Shown: positions 43,053 through 53,322 of the stretch, piece after piece
How positions within the stretch are numbered: position 1 is the first letter of the stretch
Layout of the letters: each line of letters begins with the position of its first letter
NCBI RefSeq assembly: GCF_002075345.1
Contig: NZ_NAEW01000014.1
Span: forward strand, 1-64,000
DNA length: 64,000 nucleotides
Direction: 5' to 3'
DNA from: Citrobacter braakii
GTDB taxonomy: Bacteria; Pseudomonadota; Gammaproteobacteria; Enterobacterales; Enterobacteriaceae
Position numbers and translations under genes: made by a program
Notes under the pieces: model-generated
Database searches by the model: none
What the model saw: the letters and a program-made list of their open reading frames with translations, nothing else
What the model was told of the DNA's origin: nothing

Positions 43053-43304
43053 ATGCATAAAGACACTCAACCCATCGATCGCGAAACACTGCTGATTGAA
43101 GCCAACAAAATCATTCGTGAGCATGAGGACACGCTGGCGGGGATTGTCGCCACCGGCGTAACGCAGCGAAATGGCGTGCTGGTTTTCAGCGGAGATTACT
43201 TTTTAGACGAGCAAGGGCTACCGACGCCCAAAAGTACGGCGGTGTTTAATATGTTTAAACATCTGGCGCACGTACTTTCTGAAAAGTATCACTTGATCGA
43301 TTAA
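43053..43304 (+). CDS. yciN: YciN, DUF2498 protein
   Basis: An 83-aa cytoplasmic protein of the DUF2498 family, function unknown. It contains [19 protein letters not shown] and ends in SEKYHLID, close to the E. coli protein. AAGGAG seven bases before the ATG is a strong ribosome site. It lies between topA and sohB, as in E. coli. Confidence 0.93.
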   Translation: MHKDTQPIDRETLLIEANKIIREHEDTLAGIVATGVTQRNGVLVFSGDYFLDEQGLPTPKSTAVFNMFKHLAHVLSEKYHLID

Positions 43305-43317
43305 CACGAGAAATGAT

Positions 43318-43350
43318 TTGCCGGATGACGGCTGCGCCTCATCCGGCAAT
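43318..43350. repeat. REP element
   Basis: TGCCGGATGACGGCTGCGCCTCATCCGGCA is a classic REP palindrome (GCCGGATG ... CATCCGGC with a variable centre). It separates yciN from the converging sohB and probably serves as a transcript-end stabiliser. Confidence 0.88.
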
Positions 43351-43357
43351 TACAATT

Positions 43358-44404
43358 TTACATCAGCGGTTTTTGCCCCCGCTGCCACCAGCGCATCAGT
43401 AAACGATCGGCGCTCTCGGCAGCACTGCCGGTAAAACGGTCCATCAGTTTTTTACGCTGCAGATAACGTACGTTTAATACGTCACGACCGTCCATCAGCC
43501 CGAGGATCACCTCATCGCTGGTATTGATCTCATCCACCAGCCCGTTGGCCAGCGCCTGTTGACCAAACCAGTGTTCACCCGTGGCAACCTGTTCAATGTC
43601 CAGAGCCGGACGCATGCGCTGTACAAAATCTTTAAACAGATGATGCGTTTCATTCAGGTCTTCGCGGAATTTCTGCCGCCCTTCTTCCGTGTTTTCACCA
43701 AGTAAGGTCAGCGTACGCTTGTACTGTCCGGCGGTGTGCAGTTCGATATCAATATCTTTCCCTTTCAGGAAGCGGTGAAAGTTCGGGATCTGTGCCACAA
43801 CGCCAATAGAGCCGACAATAGCAAACGGCGCCGAGACAATTTTATCCGCCACGCAAGCCATCATATATCCGCCGCTCGCAGCGACTTTATCTACCGTAAC
43901 GGTCAGCGGGATCTGCTTATCGCGCAGACGTTGTAACTGGGACGCGGCCAGGCCATAGCCGTGTACTACGCCGCCCGGACTTTCCAGACGAACCACGACC
44001 TGATCCTGGGGTTTAACGACCGCCAGCACTGCCGTCACCTCTTCGCGTAATGCGCTGACCTCATGGGCATCCATACTGCCTTTAAAATCAAGTACCCATA
44101 CCCGTGGTTTATCAGATGACGTACTGTCTCCCAGTTTCGCTTTTGCCTTAGCGGCCTTCGCCTCAAGCTTGTGTTTCTTTTTCTGCGCCTTATGCCAGAA
44201 TTTTTGCTGATGCCCATCCAATAAGGCCAGCGACAGGTCTTCTTTCATCTCTTTATATTGATCGCTGAGATTAATAACCCGCAATTCCCCACGCTGACGT
44301 TTGCGTTGTGTCGCGTTTACGATCAGCATAACTACCACCGCAATAGCCACCACGACAGTGACAATTTTTGCCAAAAACAACCCATATTCAGACAACAATT
44401 CCAC
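43358..44404 (-). CDS. sohB: Inner-membrane peptidase SohB (S49)
   Basis: A signal-peptide-peptidase-like protease of the S49 family; in E. coli, extra copies suppress htrA defects. The 348-aa protein has an N-terminal membrane helix (GLFLAKIVTVVVAIAVVVML). The catalytic Ser lies in AASGGYMMAC and the Lys in HTAGQYKRTLT. Two GTG codons could start it: 44413 and 44404. The second has AAGGTGG five bases upstream and is used here. Confidence 0.95.
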   Translation of the reverse strand: MELLSEYGLFLAKIVTVVVAIAVVVMLIVNATQRKRQRGELRVINLSDQYKEMKEDLSLALLDGHQQKFWHKAQKKKHKLEAKAAKAKAKLGDSTSSDKPRVWVLDFKGSMDAHEVSALREEVTAVLAVVKPQDQVVVRLESPGGVVHGYGLAASQLQRLRDKQIPLTVTVDKVAASGGYMMACVADKIVSAPFAIVGSIGVVAQIPNFHRFLKGKDIDIELHTAGQYKRTLTLLGENTEEGRQKFREDLNETHHLFKDFVQRMRPALDIEQVATGEHWFGQQALANGLVDEINTSDEVILGLMDGRDVLNVRYLQRKKLMDRFTGSAAESADRLLMRWWQRGQKPLM

Positions 44405-44614
44405 GTGACCCACCTTGGTTAAACAACGCTACTTTCGCTCAGTGTACAACAGCCTTGTTAACCCGTCTTGCTTCATCCATTCAGTAAAAAGCATGACAAC
44501 GCGTTCATTTTGCGGTGTTATTGCCTTTGGCTGATTGAAAAAGAACAGGGTTTAAGGCATAAAGCCCAAAAGTTATCGCGAACGAGATGGCCAGGACGTC
44601 GCCGAGGAGTAGCC

Positions 44615-45376
44615 GTGCATTATCAACCGAAACAAGATCTTCTACAGGACCGCATTATTCTGGTCACCGGTGCCAGCGATGGTATCGGGCGTGAAGCCGC
44701 ACAGACCTACGCGCGTTATGGCGCGACCGTGATTCTGTTAGGGCGTAACGAAGAAAAACTGCGTCAGGTTGCCCGCTCCATCACCGAAGAAAAAGGTACG
44801 CAACCACACTGGTTCACGCTGGATCTGCTCACCTGTACGTCTGACGAATGCCACCAGCTCGCACAGCGCATTGCCGCGCATTTCCCGCGTCTGGATGGCG
44901 TACTGCATAATGCCGGATTGCTCGGTGACATTTGCCAGATGAGCGAGCAAAACCCGCAGGTATGGCAGGACGTGATGCAGGTAAACGTGAACGCCACCTT
45001 TATGCTGACTCAGGCATTGCTGCCGTTGTTGCTCAAATCCGATGCCGGATCGCTGGTCTTTACCTCCTCCAGCGTCGGTCGCCAGGGGCGCGCCAACTGG
45101 GGGGCATACGCCACCTCCAAATTTGCTACCGAAGGAATGATGCAGGTTCTGGCTGATGAATATCAGAACCGCCACCTGCGCGTAAACTGTATCAATCCTG
45201 GTGGAACGCGTACCGGCATGCGAGCCAGCGCGTTCCCGACAGAAGATCCGCAAAAATTGAAAACCCCCGCCGATATTATGCCGCTCTACCTGTGGCTGAT
45301 GGGCGATGACAGCCGCCGTAAAACCGGTATGACTTTCGATGCCCAGCCGGGCCGTAAACCAGGAATCGCCCAATGA
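44615..45376 (+). CDS. yciK: YciK, short-chain dehydrogenase
   Basis: An SDR-family oxidoreductase of 253 aa, substrate unknown. Cofactor motif is VTGASDGIGRE, followed by LHNAGLLG, the catalytic Ser in FTSSSVGR and the YATSK tyrosine-lysine pair. The frame is open from 44468, but GTG 44615 (encoding VHYQPKQDLL) has GAGGAG upstream and gives the E. coli length. Its stop overlaps the btuR start by 4 bp. Confidence 0.94.
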   Translation: MHYQPKQDLLQDRIILVTGASDGIGREAAQTYARYGATVILLGRNEEKLRQVARSITEEKGTQPHWFTLDLLTCTSDECHQLAQRIAAHFPRLDGVLHNAGLLGDICQMSEQNPQVWQDVMQVNVNATFMLTQALLPLLLKSDAGSLVFTSSSVGRQGRANWGAYATSKFATEGMMQVLADEYQNRHLRVNCINPGGTRTGMRASAFPTEDPQKLKTPADIMPLYLWLMGDDSRRKTGMTFDAQPGRKPGIAQ

Positions 45377-45963
45377 GTGAAGAACGCTATCAGCAGCGCC
45401 AGCAGCGCGTAAAAGACCGGGTTGACGCCCGTGTTGCCGCCGCCAAAGACGAGCGCGGGATTATTATTGTGTTCACCGGAAATGGTAAGGGTAAAACCAC
45501 CGCCGCGTTCGGTACCGCCACGCGCGCAGTAGGCCACGGTAAAAAAGTCGGCGTAGTGCAATTTATTAAGGGGACGTGGCCAAACGGTGAACGAAACTTA
45601 CTCGAACCCCACGGCGTTGAGTTTCAGGTCATGGCGACAGGATTTACCTGGGAAACGCAGAACCGCGAGTCCGACACCGCAGCCTGCATGGCCGTATGGG
45701 AACACGGCAAGCGGATGCTGGCCGACGCAGAGCTGGATATGGTGATACTGGACGAGCTGACCTACATGGTTGCATACGACTATCTGCCACTCGACGAGGT
45801 CATCAATGCCCTAAACGCGCGCCCTGCCCATCAAACGGTTATTATCACCGGTCGTGGATGTCATCGCGATATTCTGGAGTTAGCGGATACGGTCAGCGAA
45901 CTGCGGCCGGTTAAGCACGCCTTTGAAGCGGGCGTAAAAGCCCAGATGGGGATCGATTACTGA
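45373..45963 (+). CDS. btuR: Cob(I)alamin adenosyltransferase BtuR (CobA)
   Basis: Transfers the adenosyl group from ATP to corrinoids to make adenosylcobalamin. The 196-aa protein has the P-loop GNGKGKTTAAFG and the segment VVQFIKGTWPNGE; the Walker-B-like VILDELTYM follows. It is translationally coupled to yciK. A REP/BIME lies immediately after it. Confidence 0.96.
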   Translation: MSEERYQQRQQRVKDRVDARVAAAKDERGIIIVFTGNGKGKTTAAFGTATRAVGHGKKVGVVQFIKGTWPNGERNLLEPHGVEFQVMATGFTWETQNRESDTAACMAVWEHGKRMLADAELDMVILDELTYMVAYDYLPLDEVINALNARPAHQTVIITGRGCHRDILELADTVSELRPVKHAFEAGVKAQMGIDY

Positions 45964-45965
45964 CA

Positions 45966-46040
45966 GTAGGCCGGATAAGGCGCTTACGCCGCATCCGGCT
46001 CCACGCTAACGCCTGATGGCGCGTTGCTTAACAGGCCTAC
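45966..46040. repeat. REP/BIME element between btuR and rluB
   Basis: The outer arms GTAGGCC (45966-45972) and GGCCTAC (46034-46040) enclose a REP unit (GCCGGATAAGG ... CCGCATCCGGC, about 45970-45999) and a second half-unit CGCCTGATGGCG. This is a typical two-part BIME between converging genes. Confidence 0.9.
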
Positions 46041-46046
46041 TCATGA

Positions 46047-46922
46047 TTAACCGTTGTTGCTGCGACCGCCCGGACGACGGCTGCCGCCAACCTGAGAGTG
46101 GCGCTTCACCGCACGGCGGATCTGGTTTGCCTTCATACGGCGACGATCTTTCTCGACGGCAACTTTAGAGGTGGTTTCCGGCTTCAGTTCCACCAGTTCA
46201 CGCAAATAGTTGGTCTGCGCGAGGTCAAGTTCCGTCCAGCCGCCACGCGGCAGGCCTTTCGGTAGCGGGATATCACCGTAACGTACACGGATAAGACGGC
46301 TTACCTGCACGCCCACGGCTTCCCACAGGCGACGGACTTCACGGTTACGCCCTTCGGTCAACGTGACGTTATACCACTGGTTGATCCCTTCACCGCCGCT
46401 GAACTTGATCGTTTTAAATGCGGCCGGACCATCTTCCAGCTGCACGCCACGACTCAGATCGCGCAGTTTTGCGTCATCAACCTGACCAAACACACGCACC
46501 GCATATTCACGTTCAACTTCGCGGCTTGGGTGCATCAGACGGTTCGCCAGTTCGCCATCGGTGGTAAACAGCAGTAAACCACAGGTATTCACGTCCAGAC
46601 GTCCCACGGCAATCCAGCGCGCATCGCGCAGTTTTGGCAGACGATCAAACACGGTCGGACGACCTTCCGGGTCGTTACGGGTACACAGTTCACCTTCTGG
46701 CTTGTAATAAGCCAGAACACGGCAGATTTGCTCCGCAGATTCTTTCACCGAAATCAGATGACCGTCGATACGGATTTTCAGACCCGGCGTAACTTCAACG
46801 CGATCGCCGAGCGTGGCAATTTTGCCATCAACGCTCACGCGACCCGCGGCAATTATGGATTCAATTTCACGGCGAGAACCGTGGCCAGCGCGCGCCAGCA
46901 CTTTTTGTAACTTTTCGCTCAT
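46047..46922 (-). CDS. rluB: 23S rRNA pseudouridine 2605 synthase
   Basis: Modifies U2605 of 23S rRNA. The 291-aa protein has an N-terminal S4 RNA-binding domain ([20 protein letters not shown]) and a RsuA-type catalytic domain with the active-site Asp in [20 protein letters not shown]. The C-terminal tail is Arg/Gly rich, ending [16 protein letters not shown] 46922 (MSEKLQKVL) is preferred to ATG 46949: it has GGAAG upstream and the E. coli length. Confidence 0.95.
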   Translation of the reverse strand: MSEKLQKVLARAGHGSRREIESIIAAGRVSVDGKIATLGDRVEVTPGLKIRIDGHLISVKESAEQICRVLAYYKPEGELCTRNDPEGRPTVFDRLPKLRDARWIAVGRLDVNTCGLLLFTTDGELANRLMHPSREVEREYAVRVFGQVDDAKLRDLSRGVQLEDGPAAFKTIKFSGGEGINQWYNVTLTEGRNREVRRLWEAVGVQVSRLIRVRYGDIPLPKGLPRGGWTELDLAQTNYLRELVELKPETTSKVAVEKDRRRMKANQIRRAVKRHSQVGGSRRPGGRSNNG

Positions 46923-47022
46923 AGAGCTTCCTTTAGATGTCGCCTTCACAGGCGTCGAACAGGAGAATCAACGGCGCCAGTCAGCGCCATTTTAAGGCCG
47001 CGTAGTATAGCGGTTCGCGCCC

Positions 47023-47643
47023 TTATAAGAAAGGTTTAACGTCGCCGACGCCTTCGCGCAATACCACCGGGGAATCATCGGTTAAATCAATGACCGTGGT
47101 TGGCTGCTGACCGAGATATCCACCGTGGATAATCAAATCCACCACTTTCTCCAGACGATCTTTGATTTCTTCCGGATCTGACTCGGTAAATTCGCTGCCC
47201 GGCAGCATCAGTGATGTAGAGAGCATAGGCTCGCCCAGCGCTTCCAGCAGCGCCAGCGCAATCGGATTCGAGGGTACACGCAAACCAATGGTCTTACGTT
47301 TTTCCTGCAACAGTCGACGTGGTACTTCTTTCGTCCCCTTCAGGATGAACGTGTAGTTGCCCGGCGTGTTGTTTTTAATTAAACGGAAGGCCACGTTGTC
47401 GACAAACGAATAGGTCGACAGTTCGGACAGGTCACGACACATCAGCGTAAAGTTGTGCCCGTCCGGCAGGTGACGGATGCGACAAATGCGCTCCATTGCG
47501 CCTTTATCTTCAATTTTGCAACCCAACGCATAGCCGGAATCAGTTGGATAGACGATCACCCCTCCTTTACGCACGATTTCAACGGCCTGATTGATCAGTC
47601 GCTGCTGTGGGTTTTCGGGATGAATATAAAAAAACTGGCTCAT
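47023..47643 (-). CDS. yciO: YciO, Sua5/YrdC-family protein
   Basis: A 206-aa paralogue of the tRNA threonylcarbamoyl-adenylate synthase TsaC; its own role is not firmly known. It has the YrdC fold markers GGVIVYPTDSGYALGC and GLRVPSNPIA, and a KRTIG-like basic patch (KRKTIGLRV). ATG 47643 (MSQFFYIHPEN) is the E. coli start; the frame extends upstream into the end of rnm but without good evidence. rnm lies 23 bp upstream. Confidence 0.93.
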   Translation of the reverse strand: MSQFFYIHPENPQQRLINQAVEIVRKGGVIVYPTDSGYALGCKIEDKGAMERICRIRHLPDGHNFTLMCRDLSELSTYSFVDNVAFRLIKNNTPGNYTFILKGTKEVPRRLLQEKRKTIGLRVPSNPIALALLEALGEPMLSTSLMLPGSEFTESDPEEIKDRLEKVVDLIIHGGYLGQQPTTVIDLTDDSPVVLREGVGDVKPFL

Positions 47644-47666
47644 ACTTTCCTCTCTGTGGTCTCGGG

Positions 47667-48518
47667 CTATTCCCAAAGTTGCCAGACGCCTTCTACGCCT
47701 GCGGGCAACCAGAGTTTACGACCCAGCTCAATCCATGGGCAGGGTAGATGAAAATCAGACCCTTGCGATGCCCACAGTTGATGCTGACGCGCAAGCGTCG
47801 CCAGATGGGTGCGTTCATTGGGAGACTGCTGGCACTGTGCCACTTCCATCGCGTCGCCGTGATGTTCAGCAAAATGCGCAACCAGTCTTTTCAGCCACTT
47901 AGCGCTAAGATCGTACCGCCCAGGATGAGCCAGAACTGCCTTACCGCCAGAATGATGAATGACATCAATAGCTTGTTCTATTGTACACCACTGTGGCGGA
48001 ACGTAACCGGTTTTCCCACGAGCAAGATATTTTTTAAAGACATCCGCCATGGTTGTGGCTTTTCCGCACTCCACCAGGAAACGCGCGAAATGCCCCCGAG
48101 TGATCGCCCCGCCATCAGCCAGGCGTAATGCCCCTTCCCACGCGCCGGGAATATGCGCTTTGTCGAGTCGTTCAGCAATCAGGCGCGCGCGCTGCTGACG
48201 ACGTTCCGTTTGCTGCGCCAGAAATTCGCACATCATTGGATGGGCGATATCAATGTTCAGACCCACGATATGGATCTCATGGTTTTCCCAGACAGTTGAT
48301 ATCTCGACGCCAGGGATCAAATTTAACGCTAAACCCGCACGTGAAATTTCTTCTCTTGCCGCCGCAATACCCGCCGTGGTGTCATGATCGGTGATCGCCA
48401 GTGTACCGACTCGCATCTCTACCGCACGGTGTACTAAGGCTTCTGGCGTTAATCGCCCATCGGAAGCTGTAGTATGACTGTGCAGGTCATAAATCACTGC
48501 GTAATTCGTGTCGCTCAA
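47667..48518 (-). CDS. rnm: PHP-domain 5'-3' exonuclease Rnm (YciV/TrpH)
   Basis: A metal-dependent PHP phosphoesterase, reported in E. coli to mature rRNA 5' ends and degrade 3',5'-nucleotides. Metal-binding motifs are DLHSHTTASDG at residues 11-21, LAITDHDTT, HPGRYDLS and QGSDFH. At 283 aa it lacks about ten residues at the C-terminus of the E. coli protein, ending in WQLWE. It diverges from trp and forms an rnm-yciO unit. Confidence 0.92.
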   Translation of the reverse strand: MSDTNYAVIYDLHSHTTASDGRLTPEALVHRAVEMRVGTLAITDHDTTAGIAAAREEISRAGLALNLIPGVEISTVWENHEIHIVGLNIDIAHPMMCEFLAQQTERRQQRARLIAERLDKAHIPGAWEGALRLADGGAITRGHFARFLVECGKATTMADVFKKYLARGKTGYVPPQWCTIEQAIDVIHHSGGKAVLAHPGRYDLSAKWLKRLVAHFAEHHGDAMEVAQCQQSPNERTHLATLARQHQLWASQGSDFHLPCPWIELGRKLWLPAGVEGVWQLWE

Positions 48519-48591
48519 TGCGGCTCCCGTTTCACTAAATGTCTTAACCCGCCCATCATAGCGGTTTAGACAAATATACTGAAATCAGGTG

Positions 48592-48626
48592 TTGACTTTA
48601 TTCCATTGAACTAGTTAACTAGTACG
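48592..48626 (+). promoter_or_regulatory. trp promoter and TrpR operator
   Basis: -35 TTGACT (48592-48597) and -10 TTAACT (48615-48620) are 17 bp apart. The perfect palindrome ACTAGTTAACTAGT (48610-48623) within GAACTAGTTAACTAGTACGC is the TrpR operator and overlaps the -10, as in E. coli. Tryptophan-bound TrpR would block initiation here. Confidence 0.95.
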
Positions 48627-48653
48627 CAAGTTCACATGAAGAAGGTATCTGAG

Positions 48654-48698
48654 ATGAAAGCAACATTGGTTCTGCACGGTTGGTGGCGCACTTCCTGA
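48654..48698 (+). CDS. trpL: trp leader peptide TrpL
   Basis: A 14-codon peptide MKATLVLHGWWRTS with tandem Trp codons at 10 and 11. Ribosome stalling at these codons when charged tRNA-Trp is scarce prevents formation of the attenuator. The ribosome site is GAAGG. It differs from the E. coli leader only in the first half. Confidence 0.96.
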   Translation: MKATLVLHGWWRTS

Positions 48699-48741
48699 TT
48701 TCGGGCAGTGTCTTACGTCTGCAATATGCAACCAGATACCC

Positions 48742-48769
48742 GGCCCGCCAAATGAGCGGGCTTTTTTTT
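48742..48769 (+). terminator. trp attenuator (3:4 terminator)
   Basis: GGCCCGC-CAAATGA-GCGGGCT followed by eight T residues is the classic trp attenuator, about 45 bp after trpL. Segments 1 and 2 lie over the leader codons (48680-48735). Confidence 0.93.
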
Positions 48770-48792
48770 GAACAAAATTAATGAGAATAACG

Positions 48793-50355
48793 ATGCAAAC
48801 ACAAAAACCGACACTCGAGCTGCTTGCCTGCGATGCCGCCTACCGTGAAAATCCGACGGCGCTGTTTCATCAGGTGTGTGGCGCACGTCCGGCAACGCTG
48901 CTGCTGGAATCTGCCGATATCGACAGCAAAGACGATCTGAAGAGCTTGCTGCTGGTCGACAGCGCATTACGCATTACCGCCATCGGTGACACTGTCACCA
49001 TTCAGGCATTATCCGCTAACGGCGCATCGCTGCTGCCGCTGCTGGATGCTGCCCTGCCAGCGGGTGTTGAGAACAAACAACAGCCGAATGGTCGCCATCT
49101 GCGATTCCCTGCCGTTAGCCCGCTGCTGGATGAAGACGCCCGCTTATGTTCCCTTTCCGTATTTGATGCCTTCCGTTTATTGCAGGAGCTGGTTAATGTT
49201 CCTGCGCAAGAACGTGAAGCGATGTTCTTCGGCGGTCTGTTTTCCTACGACCTGGTTGCCGGTTTTGAAGATTTACCTCAGCTTGAAGCGGGCAACCGTT
49301 GCCCTGACTACTGCTTCTATCTGGCAGAAACGCTCATGGTCATCGACCATCAGAAGAAAAGCACCCGCATTCAGGCCAGCATATTTACCCCCAGCGATGC
49401 AGAAAAACAGCGTCTTAATGCCCGTCTGGCGCAACTGAGCCAGCAGCTTACCGAACCTGCGCCGCCGCTGCCCGTTACTGAAGTTCCGCACATGCGCTGC
49501 GAATGCAATCAGAGCGATGAAGAGTTTGCCGCCGTAGTTCGTGGTATGCAAAAGGCCATTCGCGCTGGCGAAATTTTCCAGGTGGTTCCATCCCGTCGTT
49601 TCTCGCTGCCCTGCCCGTCACCGCTGGCGGCCTACTATGTGCTGAAGAAAAGTAACCCCAGCCCGTACATGTTTTTTATGCAGGACAACGATTTCACCCT
49701 GTTCGGCGCCTCTCCGGAAAGCTCGCTGAAATACGATGCCACCAGCCGGCAGATTGAAATCTATCCGATTGCCGGGACCCGCCCACGCGGTCGTCGTGCG
49801 GACGGTTCACTGGACCGCGATCTCGACAGCCGTATTGAGCTGGAGATGCGTACCGATCATAAAGAGCTTTCCGAGCACCTGATGCTGGTAGACCTGGCGC
49901 GTAACGACCTGGCGCGCATCTGCACGCCTGGCAGCCGCTACGTTGCTGACCTCACCAAAGTGGATCGTTATTCCTTCGTTATGCACCTGGTTTCCCGCGT
50001 AGTCGGCGAGCTGCGTAGCGATCTGGATGTGCTGCATGCTTACCGCGCCTGTATGAACATGGGTACGCTAAGCGGAGCACCGAAAGTTCGCGCCATGCAG
50101 CTTATCGCCGAGGCCGAAGGCCGTCGTCGCGGCAGCTATGGCGGTGCAGTAGGTTACTTCACGGCCCATGGCGATCTGGATACCTGTATTGTGATTCGTT
50201 CCGCCCTCGTGGAAGACGGTATTGCCACCGTACAGGCTGGCGCCGGAATTGTTCTGGATTCCGTTGGGCAGTCAGAAGCCGATGAAACCCGTAATAAAGC
50301 GCGTGCGGTTCTGCGTGCTATCGCCACCGCACACCACGCACAGGAGACCTTCTAA
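48793..50355 (+). CDS. trpE: Anthranilate synthase component I
   Basis: Converts chorismate and ammonia to anthranilate, in a complex with TrpD. The 520-aa protein has the feedback-site sequence [14 protein letters not shown] near residue 40 and the chorismate-binding region [15 protein letters not shown] with RNDLARIC and [14 protein letters not shown]. The frame starts four codons earlier, but ATG 48793 ([10 protein letters not shown]) is the known start. Its stop overlaps the trpD start by one base (TAATG). Confidence 0.97.
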   Translation: MQTQKPTLELLACDAAYRENPTALFHQVCGARPATLLLESADIDSKDDLKSLLLVDSALRITAIGDTVTIQALSANGASLLPLLDAALPAGVENKQQPNGRHLRFPAVSPLLDEDARLCSLSVFDAFRLLQELVNVPAQEREAMFFGGLFSYDLVAGFEDLPQLEAGNRCPDYCFYLAETLMVIDHQKKSTRIQASIFTPSDAEKQRLNARLAQLSQQLTEPAPPLPVTEVPHMRCECNQSDEEFAAVVRGMQKAIRAGEIFQVVPSRRFSLPCPSPLAAYYVLKKSNPSPYMFFMQDNDFTLFGASPESSLKYDATSRQIEIYPIAGTRPRGRRADGSLDRDLDSRIELEMRTDHKELSEHLMLVDLARNDLARICTPGSRYVADLTKVDRYSFVMHLVSRVVGELRSDLDVLHAYRACMNMGTLSGAPKVRAMQLIAEAEGRRRGSYGGAVGYFTAHGDLDTCIVIRSALVEDGIATVQAGAGIVLDSVGQSEADETRNKARAVLRAIATAHHAQETF

Positions 50356-51950
50356 TGGCTGATATTCTGCTGCTCGATAATATCGACTCTTTTACCTATA
50401 ACCTGGCAGATCAGCTGCGTACTAACGGTCATAACGTGGTGATTTACCGCAACCATATTCCGGCCCAGACATTAATAGACCGCTTAGCGACCATGAAAAA
50501 TCCGGTACTGATGCTCTCTCCAGGTCCAGGTGCGCCAAGCGAAGCGGGCTGCATGCCGGAGCTGTTAACCCGCCTGCGCGGCAAGCTGCCGATCATCGGC
50601 ATTTGTCTGGGGCATCAGGCCATTGTTGAGGCCTATGGTGGATACGTGGGACAGGCGGGGGAAATCCTGCACGGCAAAGCGTCCAGCATTGAACACGACG
50701 GTCAGGCAATGTTCGCCGGTCTGGCAAATCCGCTGCCGGTGGCGCGCTATCACTCGCTGGTTGGCAGCAACGTTCCGGCCGGATTGACCATCAACGCCCA
50801 CTTTAACGGCATGGTGATGGCGGTACGTCACGATACCGATCGCGTATGTGGCTTCCAGTTCCATCCAGAATCCATTCTGACCACCCAGGGCGCACGTCTG
50901 CTGGAGCAAACGCTGGCCTGGGCGCTACAGAAACTCGAACAGACTAATACGCTGCAACCTATTCTGGAGAAACTGTATCAGGCCCAGACGCTGTCTCAGC
51001 AGGAAAGCCACCAGCTGTTCTCCGCCGTGGTACGCGGTGAACTGAAGCCGGAACAACTGGCTGCGGCGCTGGTGAGCATGAAAATTCGTGGCGAGCACCC
51101 GAATGAAATTGCCGGTGCGGCAACGGCGCTGCTGGAAAACGCCGCCCCGTTCCCGCGACCTGATTATCTGTTTGCCGATATTGTCGGTACCGGCGGTGAT
51201 GGCAGCAACAGTATCAATATTTCCACCGCCAGCGCCTTTGTGGCGGCCGCTTGCGGACTGAAAGTCGCCAAACACGGCAACCGCAGCGTCTCCAGCAAGT
51301 CGGGCTCTTCTGATCTGTTAGCGGCTTTTGGCATCAATCTGGATATGAACGCCGATAAATCCCGTCAGGCACTTGACGACCTCGGTGTGTGTTTCTTGTT
51401 TGCGCCGAAATACCACACCGGTTTTCGCCATGCTATGCCGGTACGCCAACAGTTGAAAACCCGTACGCTGTTTAACGTCCTCGGCCCGTTGATTAACCCG
51501 GCACATCCGCCGCTGGCGCTGATCGGCGTTTACAGTCCGGAACTGGTGCTGCCAATTGCCGAAACGCTGCGCGTGTTGGGGTATCAGCGGGCAGCCGTGG
51601 TGCACAGCGGCGGCATGGATGAAGTTTCCCTGCATGCGCCGACCATTGTGGCAGAGCTGCATGATGGCGAAATCAAGAGCTATCAACTGACGGCGGAAGA
51701 CTTTGGCCTGACGCCTTACCACCAGGAACAGCTGGCTGGCGGCACGCCGGAAGAAAACCGTGACATTCTTAGTCGCTTGTTACAAGGTAAAGGTGAAGCC
51801 GCTCATGAAGCTGCTGTTGCCGCGAATGTCGCCATGTTAATGCGCCTGCACGGTGAAGAAGATTTAAAAGCCAATGCGCAAACCGTGATTAATGTACTGC
51901 GCAGCGGCGCGGCCTATGACCGTGTCACTGCACTGGCAGCAAGAGGGTAA
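50355..51950 (+). CDS. trpD: Bifunctional glutamine amidotransferase / anthranilate phosphoribosyltransferase
   Basis: A 531-aa TrpG-TrpD fusion, as usual in enterobacteria. The N-terminal class I amidotransferase has the nucleophile in [15 protein letters not shown] and FQFHPES for the His-Glu pair. The C-terminal phosphoribosyltransferase has [16 protein letters not shown] and [17 protein letters not shown]. trpC starts immediately after the stop (TAAATG). Confidence 0.97.
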   Translation: MADILLLDNIDSFTYNLADQLRTNGHNVVIYRNHIPAQTLIDRLATMKNPVLMLSPGPGAPSEAGCMPELLTRLRGKLPIIGICLGHQAIVEAYGGYVGQAGEILHGKASSIEHDGQAMFAGLANPLPVARYHSLVGSNVPAGLTINAHFNGMVMAVRHDTDRVCGFQFHPESILTTQGARLLEQTLAWALQKLEQTNTLQPILEKLYQAQTLSQQESHQLFSAVVRGELKPEQLAAALVSMKIRGEHPNEIAGAATALLENAAPFPRPDYLFADIVGTGGDGSNSINISTASAFVAAACGLKVAKHGNRSVSSKSGSSDLLAAFGINLDMNADKSRQALDDLGVCFLFAPKYHTGFRHAMPVRQQLKTRTLFNVLGPLINPAHPPLALIGVYSPELVLPIAETLRVLGYQRAAVVHSGGMDEVSLHAPTIVAELHDGEIKSYQLTAEDFGLTPYHQEQLAGGTPEENRDILSRLLQGKGEAAHEAAVAANVAMLMRLHGEEDLKANAQTVINVLRSGAAYDRVTALAARG

Positions 51951-53312
51951 ATGATGCAAACCGTTTTAGCGAAAATTGTCGCAGACAAGGCGATTTGGGT
52001 AGAAGCCCGCAAACAGCAACAACCGCTGGCCAGCTTTCAGAATGATGTTCAACCCAGCGCTCGTGATTTCTACGATGCGCTGCAAGGTGCACGTACCGCC
52101 TTTATTCTGGAGTGCAAGAAAGCGTCTCCGTCAAAAGGCGTGATCCGTGATGACTTCGACCCGGCACAGATTGCGGGCGTATATAAACAATATGCTTCTG
52201 CGATTTCCGTACTGACCGATGAGAAATATTTCCAGGGGAGCTTTGATTTCCTGCCCATCGTCAGCCGCATCGCACCGCAGCCGATTCTGTGTAAGGACTT
52301 TATTATCGATCCTTACCAGATTTACCTGGCGCGCTTCTATCAGGCGGACGCCTGTCTGCTGATGCTGTCGGTGCTTGATGATGAGCAATATCGTCAACTC
52401 GCCGCCGTCGCCCACAGTTTGAAAATGGGCGTACTGACTGAAGTCAGTAACGATGAAGAGCTGGAGCGTGCTATCGCACTGGGCGCCAAAGTCGTCGGTA
52501 TCAACAACCGTGATTTACGCGACCTGTCGATCGATCTGAATCGCACCCGCCAACTGGCGCCGCGACTGGGTCATGGCGTAACCGTCATCAGCGAGTCCGG
52601 TATCAATACCTATGGTCAAGTGCGAGAACTCAGCCACTTCGCCAACGGTTTTCTGATTGGCTCCGCGTTGATGTCGCATGATGATCTGCATGCTGCCGTG
52701 CGTCGCGTTCTGCTCGGCGAAAATAAAGTCTGCGGTTTAACCCGGGCTCAGGATGCAAACGCGGCATACGAAGCGGGTGCCATATACGGCGGGTTGATTT
52801 TTGTGTCCACATCGCCACGCGCGGTCAGCGTTGAACGCGCACGCGAGGTCATGACCGGCGCACCGCTGCAATATGTCGGGGTGTTCCGCAACACAGAGAT
52901 CACCGACGTGCGCGAAACAGCGGCGGCTCTGGGGCTAACAGCCGTGCAATTGCATGGTAGCGAAGACCAGGCCTATGTTGACGCCCTGCGCGACGCGCTC
53001 CCCGAACAGGTGCAAATCTGGAAGGCATTAAGCGTCAGCGAAACGTTGCCAGCTCGTGATTATCAGCACGTCGATAAATACGTATTCGACAATGGTCAAG
53101 GCGGCAGCGGTCAACGCTTCGACTGGTCACTTTTAGGCGGACAATCGCTGGATAACGTTTTACTGGCTGGCGGACTCGGCGCTGATAACTGCGTTGACGC
53201 GGCAAAAACCGGCTGTGCCGGTCTCGATTTCAATTCTGGCGTAGAGTCACAGCCGGGCATCAAGGATGCACGTCTTTTGGCTTCGGTCTTTCAGACGCTG
53301 CGCGCATATTAA
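51951..53312 (+). CDS. trpC: Bifunctional indole-3-glycerol-phosphate synthase / PRA isomerase
   Basis: A 453-aa fusion of IGPS (residues 1-255) and phosphoribosylanthranilate isomerase (256-453), two TIM barrels. IGPS motifs are [13 protein letters not shown] and [18 protein letters not shown] motifs are [11 protein letters not shown] and [13 protein letters not shown]. Matches E. coli TrpC in length. The next gene trpB begins 10 bp after its stop. Confidence 0.97.
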   Translation: MMQTVLAKIVADKAIWVEARKQQQPLASFQNDVQPSARDFYDALQGARTAFILECKKASPSKGVIRDDFDPAQIAGVYKQYASAISVLTDEKYFQGSFDFLPIVSRIAPQPILCKDFIIDPYQIYLARFYQADACLLMLSVLDDEQYRQLAAVAHSLKMGVLTEVSNDEELERAIALGAKVVGINNRDLRDLSIDLNRTRQLAPRLGHGVTVISESGINTYGQVRELSHFANGFLIGSALMSHDDLHAAVRRVLLGENKVCGLTRAQDANAAYEAGAIYGGLIFVSTSPRAVSVERAREVMTGAPLQYVGVFRNTEITDVRETAAALGLTAVQLHGSEDQAYVDALRDALPEQVQIWKALSVSETLPARDYQHVDKYVFDNGQGGSGQRFDWSLLGGQSLDNVLLAGGLGADNCVDAAKTGCAGLDFNSGVESQPGIKDARLLASVFQTLRAY

Positions 53313-53322
53313 GGAAAAGGAC

